Positions 1 to 5,422 of a DNA stretch of 5,540 nt are shown here, in pieces. The position numbers and the translations under genes were made by a program. The stretch is taken from NCBI GenBank assembly GCA_036402175.1, contig DASWTK010000122.1, positions 1 to 5,540 on the forward strand. Reading direction: 5' to 3'. Source of the DNA: DASPKM01 sp036402175. Its GTDB lineage: Bacteria > Bacteroidota > Bacteroidia > Chitinophagales > Chitinophagaceae. The notes beneath the pieces were generated by a model. It did no database searches and was not told the origin of the DNA. It saw only the letters and a program-made list of their open reading frames with translations. The first letter of the stretch is position 1. Each line of letters opens with the position of its first letter.

Positions 1-678
1 GGTAGTGATCAGCACCACGCCGTTGGCAGCGCGGGCACCGTATAAAGCAGTAGATGACGCATCTTTTAAAAGCGAGATAGTTTCAATATCATTTGTATTC
101 AGATCGCCGATAAACCCCTCGTAAGGGAAACCATCAACCACAAACAAGGGAGCGCTGCTTGCGTTGACCGATCCAAATCCTCTGATTCTCAGGGCTGCGC
201 TGCTTCCGGGCTGTCCGTTACCTGAAGTAGCGGAAATGCCTGGCGCTGCACCTGCAAGCGCCTGGGTGATATTGGTTGTTAACCTGTTTTCCAGCTGTTT
301 CGCCCCGATAGTAGCAATGGATCCGGTAATAGATTCCTTCTTCTGAACTCCATAAGCAACCACCACTACTTCATTCATATCGCCGCTGGAAGGCTTGAGC
401 TGGACAGAAACCTCGGTTTTACCAGCAATTGAAAGCGTAGTCTCAGTGTAGCCAATAGATGAAACAACAATCGCGGTGGCGTTGCCGGGAACATTCAATG
501 TGAAGTTTCCGTCGGAATCCGTTGTTGTTCCGAGCTTTGTGCCCCTGACAGTAACCGTGACTGCGGCGAGGCCTTTGCCATGTTCGTCTGTGATCTTTCC
601 GGAGATGGTCCGGTTTTGTGCAAGAAGTTGTGCCGTAATGCATAGCACACCCACCATAAGCAGTAGCAGTTTTCTCAT
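1..678 (-). CDS. SusC/RagA-family TonB-dependent outer-membrane transporter, N-terminal part (truncated by window edge)
   Basis: This frame runs open from an ATG at 678 to the left edge, giving 226 residues of a protein that is usually about 1000 residues long. Residues 1-20 form a Sec signal peptide with a Leu-rich core and a likely cut at LLA|QN. Residues about 23-98 are a carboxypeptidase-regulatory-like beta-sandwich (TISGKITDEHGKGLAAVTV, then GTTTDSDGNFTL and a SSIGY segment). A TonB-box-like stretch NEVVVVAYG follows at 102-110, then the plug domain with the SusC signatures RIRGFGSVNASSAPLFVVDG (164-183) and LYGARAANGVVLITT (212-226). SusC proteins import oligosaccharides or peptides across the outer membrane with a SusD lipoprotein, powered by TonB-ExbBD. 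The substrate cannot be read from this part, and the SusD partner would lie off the left edge. The family call is very secure. Confidence 0.96.
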   Translation of the reverse strand, partial: MRKLLLLMVGVLCITAQLLAQNRTISGKITDEHGKGLAAVTVTVRGTKLGTTTDSDGNFTLNVPGNATAIVVSSIGYTETTLSIAGKTEVSVQLKPSSGDMNEVVVVAYGVQKKESITGSIATIGAKQLENRLTTNITQALAGAAPGISATSGNGQPGSSAALRIRGFGSVNASSAPLFVVDGFPYEGFIGDLNTNDIETISLLKDASSTALYGARAANGVVLITT

Positions 679-735
679 GTGTTTTGATTTAATAAATACA
701 ATAAACAGCAATCGCAATAAAAAAGTTGGCTATAT

Positions 736-766
736 CAAAGGGATTGGAGGGGAGTATTGGCTAAAA
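736..766 (-). promoter_or_regulatory. Possible promoter for the SusC-like gene
   Basis: Read on the minus strand, TCCCTTTG (743-736) matches the Bacteroidota -7 element TAnnTTTG with one mismatch. A T-rich block ending in TTTTAG (766-761) lies 17 bp upstream, near the expected -33 position. Transcription would begin near 729 and leave about a 50-base leader. The match is imperfect. The 240-bp gap upstream of the gene makes some promoter here likely, but this exact site is a guess. Confidence 0.3.
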
Positions 767-918
767 AACCTTGTCGGCAATCAAAAAAGCCCCGCTAAAA
801 TAAGGGAGAATTTTTATTTATTAATATTAGAATTTTTAATAAGACGAACTGGTGACGGTTAATACACGGCTGCTTTTAGCTGGTTTAATCCACCGGCAGA
901 ACTTCACAAAATGGAATA

Positions 919-1905
919 TTATTCAGCTTTTTTAGGCCGGGGCGTGTTATAATTCCAATCCCATTTGTTTTTGGTCTTACCAATATTTCCAAGACCAGGG
1001 AAATCAAAGTGAAACGCATTTACCAGCATATTCTCTTTATAAGCTAATTCAGCCAGTTTAATGCGGGTGCGTTTCGCCTGGTCGTGGTCAAGATCGTAAT
1101 TAGTTTGCCAGTCAGTTCTTTCAATATGAAGCGGATGAAGAAAGGCGTCGGAAATGTACAACAGCTGTTCGTTTCCCGATTGGATGGCCAGTGCGATCTG
1201 CCCGGGAGTATGACCATCAGCTTTGATAGCGGTTAGACCGGTAAACAGTTGAGTAAAATCGCCTTTGACAAGTTGCAGGTTCTGGCCTTTTAACCTGGTT
1301 ATATTTTTTTCAACAAAATAATGAAACTGCTGGGGCTGATTTACTGAACGCGATGAATGCCAGAACTCCCACTCGTCCCCGTGCATATAGAATCGTGCAT
1401 TGGGAAAGTTCAATTGGCCGGCTTCGGAATATATGCCACCAATATGGTCGGGATGAAAATGCGTAATGATTACATCTGTGATATCGTCGCGCCTGATATT
1501 TTCCTTTTCCAGCAGTTGGTGCAGCTTGCCTTTAAATTGAACCATAGTTCCTCTCACATTTACAGGATTTTCCGCGAAACCAACACCGGTGTCGATTAAT
1601 ATTTTTTTATCTTTTTGCTGAAGCAACAATGCAATAAAAGGTGAGGGGATATTGCCATCAGCGATCCTGTATTTATTTAAAGCAATTTGTAGCTCTTCCG
1701 GATTTGTATTAATAAAAAAATCCTTCGCGTGGTACTTAAATAAAGTGTCCCTGAAAACAGTACAATGTATATCGCCAATTTGAAATTTCACCACTTCACC
1801 CTCACTATAAAATGTTGATGGAAATAAATCCATTTCATCCAGTGGCAGTAAGGAAAAAGCGCCTATTAACCCGGAGACATTTTTAATAAAAATCCGTCTT
1901 TTCAT
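919..1905 (-). CDS. Exported metallo-beta-lactamase-fold hydrolase (lactonase / methyl-parathion-hydrolase-like)
   Basis: A 328-residue MBL-fold metallohydrolase. The N-terminus begins MKRRIFIK, close to the twin-arginine consensus RRxFLK, followed by a short hydrophobic stretch to about residue 22, so export by Tat in folded, metal-loaded form is likely. No clear AxA cleavage site is seen, so it may stay anchored. Zinc ligands are all in place: H149-x-H151-x-D153-H154 in THFHPDHIGG, H232 in DGHTPG, bridging D253 in ISDAF, and H299 in AFHFDFPG. The DTG turn is at 105-107. The arrangement, with GDEWEFW after the metal motif, recalls the AiiA-type lactonases and the Tat-exported OPHC2/methyl parathion hydrolase branch. 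The physiological substrate (lactone, ester or phosphotriester) is unknown. It lies 32 bp downstream of the cyclase gene and is probably co-transcribed with it. The fold assignment is secure, the substrate is not. Confidence 0.93.
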   Translation of the reverse strand: MKRRIFIKNVSGLIGAFSLLPLDEMDLFPSTFYSEGEVVKFQIGDIHCTVFRDTLFKYHAKDFFINTNPEELQIALNKYRIADGNIPSPFIALLLQQKDKKILIDTGVGFAENPVNVRGTMVQFKGKLHQLLEKENIRRDDITDVIITHFHPDHIGGIYSEAGQLNFPNARFYMHGDEWEFWHSSRSVNQPQQFHYFVEKNITRLKGQNLQLVKGDFTQLFTGLTAIKADGHTPGQIALAIQSGNEQLLYISDAFLHPLHIERTDWQTNYDLDHDQAKRTRIKLAELAYKENMLVNAFHFDFPGLGNIGKTKNKWDWNYNTPRPKKAE

Positions 1906-1937
1906 TTCCGGATGAACTTACTAAAAAAATAATTACT

Positions 1938-3026
1938 TTAAGCAGGCATCAGCGAATTCAACACAACTTCCCTGCTTTTTCCCTTCAGTTTGATGGCGCC
2001 CAGTGATTTGGTGATATAGGATTTGGTGTACTGCAGCGCAGCCAGCAATTCCGAAGAAGCAATAACTTCCTCTTTGAATTCACCGCATTTATTCAGGATC
2101 CTTGACGTTGTATTCAATACATCTCCTGAGTACGTTATATCCCTTTTGATGATCCCCACTTCACCGGCTATGACCTTACCGCAATGTATACCCGCTTTAA
2201 ATGAAGGAACCAGGCCATACTTTTTTATGTATTTCATTTTCTTTTTCTGAATATGCATTTTCATGTCGAAAAAACATTTCACGCAATGTTCATCTTCAAT
2301 ACCGTCAGCGTATTCCCACGATATTACCACCTCATCGCCCACATACTGGTAAATGCTTCCCTTATTGTCAAGTATCGGCGCGGTTATATCGGCAAAGAAA
2401 TCTTTTAAAAAAGAATGATACCGCTCATCTCCCAGCTGTTCGGCGATAGTGGTGGAGGAATTAATATCCAGGAACATGAATATCTTTCTTTCTTCTTTAG
2501 GCCTGTTGTACTTACCCCGAATGATGTTCCAGAAATTCGATTGGCCAAACTTGCTGTTGATCTGTAAAAGCAATTGTGTATTTCCCACAACGAACGACCA
2601 TGCCAAAATAGCCTTGATATGTGAAGGATCTCTCATGAATTTCAGAAAGACTGCCCAGCTTTCAGGATCTTTTAATGGCTTTCCTGTTTTCATAGGCACA
2701 ATAATAACGCCCATTAAGACTGATATTATCCCAACTATTACAAGAAAAGAAATACTCACCAATAAAATGGTATAACCATATGGTTTATCCTGTAATTTTT
2801 CATTTACATAAAAAACCATCAGGCTGCCTCCAAGCATGGCACCTACCAATCCTGCGCCAACATTTCGAGCTAATGACACCAGGAAAGAATAACTTTCTGA
2901 CAGCCCTGCTGAGTATTCAGTCTTAAGCACCAGCAGGTCATAGGTTGTCAGTAGAAATCCCATGATCATCCACGATATGGTGATCACTCTCAGTTGCTTA
3001 AATTTGAGTCGTGTCCCTTCTTTCAT
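1938..3026 (-). CDS. Membrane-anchored class III adenylate/guanylate cyclase
   Basis: A 362-residue protein with four predicted membrane helices (about 14-33, 53-74, 84-111 and 137-155) followed by a cytoplasmic class III cyclase homology domain (about 180-345). Both metal-binding aspartates are present, D187 in MFLDINSST and D231 in YVGDEVVISW, 44 residues apart as in Rv1625c. The transition-state pair N305 and R309 is present in GDVLNTTSRI. GIHCGKVIAGEVG (279-291) is the usual strand-turn motif. T298, seven residues before N305, is the class IIIb-type purine-selecting position. The usual partner lysine, four residues before the second Asp, is Gln (Q227), so whether it makes cAMP or cGMP is uncertain. 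It would work as a homodimer, with the membrane part as a possible sensor or anchor. A strong GGAGG (3041-3037) ten bases before the ATG supports this start. An earlier ATG touching that GGAGG is out of frame. Confidence 0.93.
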   Translation of the reverse strand: MKEGTRLKFKQLRVITISWMIMGFLLTTYDLLVLKTEYSAGLSESYSFLVSLARNVGAGLVGAMLGGSLMVFYVNEKLQDKPYGYTILLVSISFLVIVGIISVLMGVIIVPMKTGKPLKDPESWAVFLKFMRDPSHIKAILAWSFVVGNTQLLLQINSKFGQSNFWNIIRGKYNRPKEERKIFMFLDINSSTTIAEQLGDERYHSFLKDFFADITAPILDNKGSIYQYVGDEVVISWEYADGIEDEHCVKCFFDMKMHIQKKKMKYIKKYGLVPSFKAGIHCGKVIAGEVGIIKRDITYSGDVLNTTSRILNKCGEFKEEVIASSELLAALQYTKSYITKSLGAIKLKGKSREVVLNSLMPA

Positions 3027-3036
3027 TTTCTTTCAT

Positions 3037-3041
3037 CCTCC
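3037..3041 (-). promoter_or_regulatory. Strong Shine-Dalgarno site of the cyclase gene
   Basis: The minus strand reads AAAAGGAGGATGAAAGAAA directly before the ATG at 3026. GGAGG is a near-complete anti-16S match, with ten bases between it and the ATG. Bacteroidota genes mostly lack Shine-Dalgarno sites, so this is unusual for the phylum. The ATG that touches GGAGG (3036-3034) is in another frame, so the site favours 3026. Confidence 0.6.
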
Positions 3042-3072
3042 TTTTAAAGATTACGATGATAGTTAGCCAACA

Positions 3073-3100
3073 CAAAATTATTTGCATTCATAAACTAAAA
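3073..3100 (-). promoter_or_regulatory. Probable promoter of the cyclase-hydrolase operon
   Basis: On the minus strand TAATTTTG (3080-3073) is an exact match to the Bacteroidota -7 consensus TAnnTTTG. TTTTAG (3100-3095) lies 14 bp upstream as a weak -33-like block, somewhat closer than usual. Initiation would fall near 3066, giving a leader of about 40 bases that carries the GGAGG site. Confidence 0.45.
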
Positions 3101-3129
3101 GGCAGTATGAAAACGACTATTTAGGGGTT

Positions 3130-3157
3130 AATTGCGACAAGACTGCGGTCGCTAATT
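3130..3157. repeat. Imperfect inverted repeat (9-bp arms) between acetyltransferase and cyclase genes
   Basis: AATTGCGAC (3130-3138) and GTCGC-T-AATT (3148-3157) are complementary over nine pairs with one bulged T, around a nine-base loop. No U-tract follows on either strand, so it does not look like an intrinsic terminator. It lies upstream of the cyclase promoter and downstream of the acetyltransferase stop. It could be an operator or a transcript 3'-end structure; the function is not known. Confidence 0.5.
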
Positions 3158-3190
3158 CGGTTGGAAATAACGCTTATTGCATTATGGTAC

Positions 3191-3205
3191 AGGACTGGAC
3201 GTCCT
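3191..3205. repeat. Short inverted repeat downstream of the acetyltransferase gene
   Basis: AGGAC-TGGAC-GTCCT is a 5-bp stem with a five-base loop, and it contains the perfect 8-bp palindrome GGACGTCC (3198-3205). It begins about 30 bp past the acetyltransferase stop codon. No run of T follows, so it may only protect or mark the transcript end, or be chance. Confidence 0.35.
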
Positions 3206-3233
3206 CCGTGCTGTTAAGGTTGCTGCATTTAAC

Positions 3234-3761
3234 TTACAGCATTAATCTGAACCCATACACCGGCAATTCGCCCTGCATAAAGTCGAGGTCCTCAGACCTC
3301 TTGAAACCGATGTTCTCATACATCCGCCAGGCCGTTTGCATGGCTTTTGTACTATGTATAATTACCTGGGACAGTCCATTGTCCCTGGCTTTTTGAATAC
3401 ACGCATTTGTAAGCATCTTTCCAATCCCGGCTCCGCGTGTTGCCGGATCCACAGCCAATAACCTGAATCCTGCCGCGTTCTGTTCCTTTGTTGCGGTTCC
3501 GCCCGAACCGTAATACTGCATATCGCCAAAAAAAACAACACCTCCGGTTATTTTATCCCTTGTATCTACCGCTATCAGTAATTCAGTCGCGGGTTTTTTT
3601 GTGAGTTCTCCGATATTGAGCAACATGTTGTAGTAAACCGGCTGCTGTTCGGGTTTTGGAAAGCCTTCCAGTTGTGAATAAACTTCAACCATAAGCCTTC
3701 CTACTTCGGGGAATTCATCCGGCCTTGCATTGCGGATAGTATGTTCCTGCTTTGCTGTCAT
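3234..3761 (-). CDS. GNAT-family N-acetyltransferase
   Basis: A 175-residue single-domain GNAT protein of normal family length. The N-terminal strand and first helices carry IRNARPDEFPEVGRLMVEVY (9-28). The acetyl-CoA-binding motif A is LLAVDPATRGAGIGKMLTNA (101-120), with the R-G-A-G-I-G pyrophosphate loop at 109-114. Motif B is AWRMYENIGFKR (144-155), where Y148 is in the place of the usual general-acid tyrosine. Between them YYGSGGTATKEQNA (83-96) is a Gly-rich loop I have seen in related acetyltransferases. It transfers an acetyl group from acetyl-CoA to an amine, but the acceptor (amino acid, polyamine, antibiotic or protein) cannot be inferred. It is divergent from tnaA and separated from the cyclase by 207 bp, so it is probably monocistronic. 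Confidence 0.93.
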   Translation of the reverse strand: MTAKQEHTIRNARPDEFPEVGRLMVEVYSQLEGFPKPEQQPVYYNMLLNIGELTKKPATELLIAVDTRDKITGGVVFFGDMQYYGSGGTATKEQNAAGFRLLAVDPATRGAGIGKMLTNACIQKARDNGLSQVIIHSTKAMQTAWRMYENIGFKRSEDLDFMQGELPVYGFRLML

Positions 3762-3777
3762 TTAATATAGTTCATTG

Positions 3778-3807
3778 CAAAAATACAATTTCATTGCAGA
3801 GCTAAAA
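3778..3807 (-). promoter_or_regulatory. Probable promoter of the acetyltransferase gene
   Basis: TATTTTTG (3785-3778, minus strand) matches the Bacteroidota -7 consensus TAnnTTTG exactly, and TTTTAG (3807-3802) lies 16 bp upstream. Initiation would be near 3771, leaving only about ten bases before the ATG at 3761. The 9-bp word TTCATTGCA occurs on both sides of the -7 box (plus-strand 3771-3779 and 3790-3798). Confidence 0.5.
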
Positions 3808-3830
3808 TTGGTTTGCAAGCCGGATATGTA

Positions 3831-3850
3831 CAGGATCGTGTTACGACCTG
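3831..3850. promoter_or_regulatory. Imperfect 20-bp dyad in the divergent acetyltransferase-tnaA region (candidate operator)
   Basis: CAGG-A-TCGT (3831-3839) and ACGA-CCTG (3843-3850) are complementary over eight pairs around GTT, with a single unpaired A in the left arm. It sits upstream of the likely tnaA promoter and upstream of the acetyltransferase promoter, so a dimeric regulator here could act on either gene. Alternatively it forms a hairpin if transcribed. No known regulator motif was recognised. Confidence 0.45.
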
Positions 3851-3891
3851 ACGAAAATCATATTTCTGATAAACCGGAATTCACATCTTTG
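3841..3891 (+). promoter_or_regulatory. Region of the likely tnaA promoter (two weak candidates)
   Basis: Two near matches to TAnnTTTG are present: TATTTCTG (3861-3868) and CATCTTTG (3884-3891), each with one mismatch. The first has TTA 17 bp upstream and would place the transcript start near 3875, so that the small frame at 3897 could be translated from a 22-base leader. The second would start transcription around 3898, at or just inside that frame's ATG. The sequence does not decide between them. Confidence 0.3.
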
Positions 3892-3896
3892 TCAAT

Positions 3897-3935
3897 ATGA
3901 ACCTCTGGAAAAATATCATCCGCAAGCCTACCTGA
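3897..3935 (+). CDS. Candidate 12-residue leader peptide upstream of tryptophanase (TnaC-like arrangement)
   Basis: ATG at 3897 opens a frame coding MNLWKNIIRKPT and ending in TGA at 3933-3935, 65 bp before the tryptophanase ATG. It has one Trp (W4), a Pro next to last (P11) and a UGA stop. In E. coli the 24-residue TnaC leader senses tryptophan through W12, stalls the ribosome at P24 followed by UGA, and thereby blocks Rho termination before tnaA. The resemblance is in placement, Trp, Pro and stop, plus an N, two I/V and R between them, but W-to-P spacing is 7 here against 12 in TnaC, so it is not a clear homologue. The 65 bases after the stop are C-richer than G (about 19 C, 7 G), as a Rho loading site would be. 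No Shine-Dalgarno site is seen, which is normal for the phylum. It may be a chance frame. Confidence 0.35.
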   Translation: MNLWKNIIRKPT

Positions 3936-3942
3936 TATCCAG
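3905..3942 (+). promoter_or_regulatory. Potential leader-RNA hairpin enclosing the small frame
   Basis: CTGG (3905-3908) and ATATCA (3913-3918) pair with TGATAT (3933-3938) and CCAG (3939-3942): ten pairs, with four bulged A residues in the left arm and a 14-base loop. The Trp codon TGG lies in the left arm and the TGA stop in the right arm, so a ribosome on the leader frame would open the stem. A weaker alternative pairs 3905-3911 with 3952-3961 (CTGGAAA with TTT-ccg-CCAG), exclusive with the first. This is hand-found pairing without an energy calculation. Confidence 0.35.
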
Positions 3943-4000
3943 CACATCTGCTTTCCGCCAGTTCAGACCAATCTTTATTTACCCCGTTAATTAATGCAAA

Positions 4001-5407
4001 ATGAAAACGATCATTGAACCCTTCAGGATAAAATCTGTTGAACCAATAAATTTCAACACCCGGGAAGAGCGTATCAGAATACTGGACAAAGCTCATCACA
4101 ATCCCTTTCTCATTCATTCAGATGATGTGCTGATCGACCTGCTAACCGATAGTGGAACAAGCGCCATGAGCAGCAATCAATGGGCCGGCATCATGCTCGG
4201 CGACGAATCGTACGCCGGAAGCCCCAGTTTTTTTCACTTTGAAGATACAGTGCGTGAGCTGACCGGAATGCGGTTTGTGATCCCCACTCACCAGGGAAGG
4301 GCTGCGGAAAAAATCCTGTTCAGCATTCTTGGAGGAAAAGGAAAATACTTTGTCAGCAATACTTTCTTCGACACTACAAGAGCAAATATCGAATTCTCAG
4401 GAGCTACGGCCGTTGACCTTGTATGTAAGGAAGGAAAACATCCGATGATACCCGCGCCATTTAAAGGCAACATGGATACAATTGCGCTGAGAACATTTAT
4501 TAAAAAATTCGGAGCAGATAAATTCCCGCTTTGCATGCTGACTATCACCAACAATTCCGGTGGCGGACAACCCGTAAGCATGCAGAATATCAAAGAAGTT
4601 AAAGCGATATGCGAAGAGAATAATATTCCCCTGTTCATCGACGCCTGCCGTTTTGCTGAAAATTGCTATTTCATCAAACTCCGGGAAGAAGGTTACGCAC
4701 ACAAGCCGGTGCGCGAAATAGCGCAGGAGTTATTTTCTTATGCGGATGGCTGCACCATGAGCGCCAAAAAAGACGCCTTTGCAAATATTGGCGGATTCCT
4801 GGCAGTGCAGGATAAAGAGCTTGCAAATCAAAGCAGAAACCTGCTGGTAATTACAGAGGGATTTCCAACCTATGGCGGACTGGCGGGAAGAGATCTCGAA
4901 GCAATAGCAATTGGACTGGATGAAGTGCTTGATGAACATTATCTGCAGTATCGCATACGTAGTATCGAATACCTGAATAATAAACTGATCAGGGCCGGAG
5001 TACCCGTCATTCAACCAGCGGGCGGTCACGCGGTTTATATCGATGCAAAAGAATTCCTGCCGCATGTTCCGGTTGAAGAGTATCCCGGGCAGGCTTTGGT
5101 GGGTGCTTTATATGTAGATGGAGGCATCAGGGGAGTTGAAATAGGCTCACTGATGTTTGGGAAGTACGATCGGGACGGTAACCTGCTTCCCGCGCACCAG
5201 GAATTAGTACGGCTTGCAATTCCAAGGAGAGTGTATACCCAAAGTCATATTGATTACGTGGCTGAAGTAATTATTGAAGTGTTCAAAAGGAGAGGGGAGA
5301 TTGGAGGACTGAAGATCGTGGAAGAGTCTCCCATGCTGAGGCATTTTACTGCAAAGCTCAAACCGGTTGCGGTTAAAAAGTTGATACCAGCGCTTAGTCA
5401 TTATTAA
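4001..5407 (+). CDS. tnaA: Tryptophanase (tryptophan indole-lyase), PLP-dependent beta-eliminating lyase
   Basis: A 468-residue aminotransferase-fold enzyme that cleaves L-tryptophan to indole, pyruvate and ammonia in the cytoplasm, usually as a K+-dependent tetramer. Family landmarks: EPFRIKSVEP (6-15), IDLLTDSGT (45-53), Y71, PTHQGR with R100 (95-100), F123, D214 and R217 in IDACRFAEN, the PLP lysine K257 in MSAKKD, and EGFPTYGGLAGRD (286-298). Residue numbers coincide with Citrobacter tyrosine phenol-lyase almost throughout. At the positions that separate the two enzymes it has the tryptophanase residues: D124 (Thr in the phenol-lyase), I381 (Arg) and H448 (Phe, here in LRHFTAKL). Tryptophanase is therefore preferred over tyrosine phenol-lyase. 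The last 14 or so residues, a basic-hydrophobic tail PVAVKKLIPALSHY, extend past where E. coli TnaA ends. An out-of-frame ATG at 3993 overlaps the start. The next plus-strand gene follows after 15 bp. Confidence 0.93.
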   Translation: MKTIIEPFRIKSVEPINFNTREERIRILDKAHHNPFLIHSDDVLIDLLTDSGTSAMSSNQWAGIMLGDESYAGSPSFFHFEDTVRELTGMRFVIPTHQGRAAEKILFSILGGKGKYFVSNTFFDTTRANIEFSGATAVDLVCKEGKHPMIPAPFKGNMDTIALRTFIKKFGADKFPLCMLTITNNSGGGQPVSMQNIKEVKAICEENNIPLFIDACRFAENCYFIKLREEGYAHKPVREIAQELFSYADGCTMSAKKDAFANIGGFLAVQDKELANQSRNLLVITEGFPTYGGLAGRDLEAIAIGLDEVLDEHYLQYRIRSIEYLNNKLIRAGVPVIQPAGGHAVYIDAKEFLPHVPVEEYPGQALVGALYVDGGIRGVEIGSLMFGKYDRDGNLLPAHQELVRLAIPRRVYTQSHIDYVAEVIIEVFKRRGEIGGLKIVEESPMLRHFTAKLKPVAVKKLIPALSHY

Positions 5408-5422
5408 TTTCAACCGTTGAAT

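Noticed and set aside
785..807. Terminator-like TCCC...GGGG then CTTTTTT on the minus strand after the hydrolase gene
   Set aside because: The stem is only three or four pairs with a ten-base loop, too weak to call an intrinsic terminator, although the T-run is real.
476..862. Plus-strand open frame of 128 codons across the start of the SusC-like gene
   Set aside because: It is antisense to a clear signal peptide and beta-sandwich coding region and has no recognisable protein features; a shadow frame.
3993..4016. Out-of-frame ATG with seven codons (MQNENDH) overlapping the tnaA start
   Set aside because: Too short and with no sign of function; possible translational coupling cannot be supported from the sequence.
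3881..4117. Minus-strand 78-codon frame overlapping the tnaA leader and start
   Set aside because: It overlaps conserved tnaA coding sequence and its translation shows no domain or signal.
4288..5065. Three minus-strand open frames (116, 101 and 111 codons) within the tryptophanase gene
   Set aside because: All are antisense to a well-conserved enzyme whose reading frame is certain; their translations show no domain.
4001..5407. Tyrosine phenol-lyase as the product of the large plus-strand gene
   Set aside because: Positions 124, 381 and 448 are Asp, Ile and His as in tryptophanases, not Thr, Arg and Phe as in the phenol-lyase.
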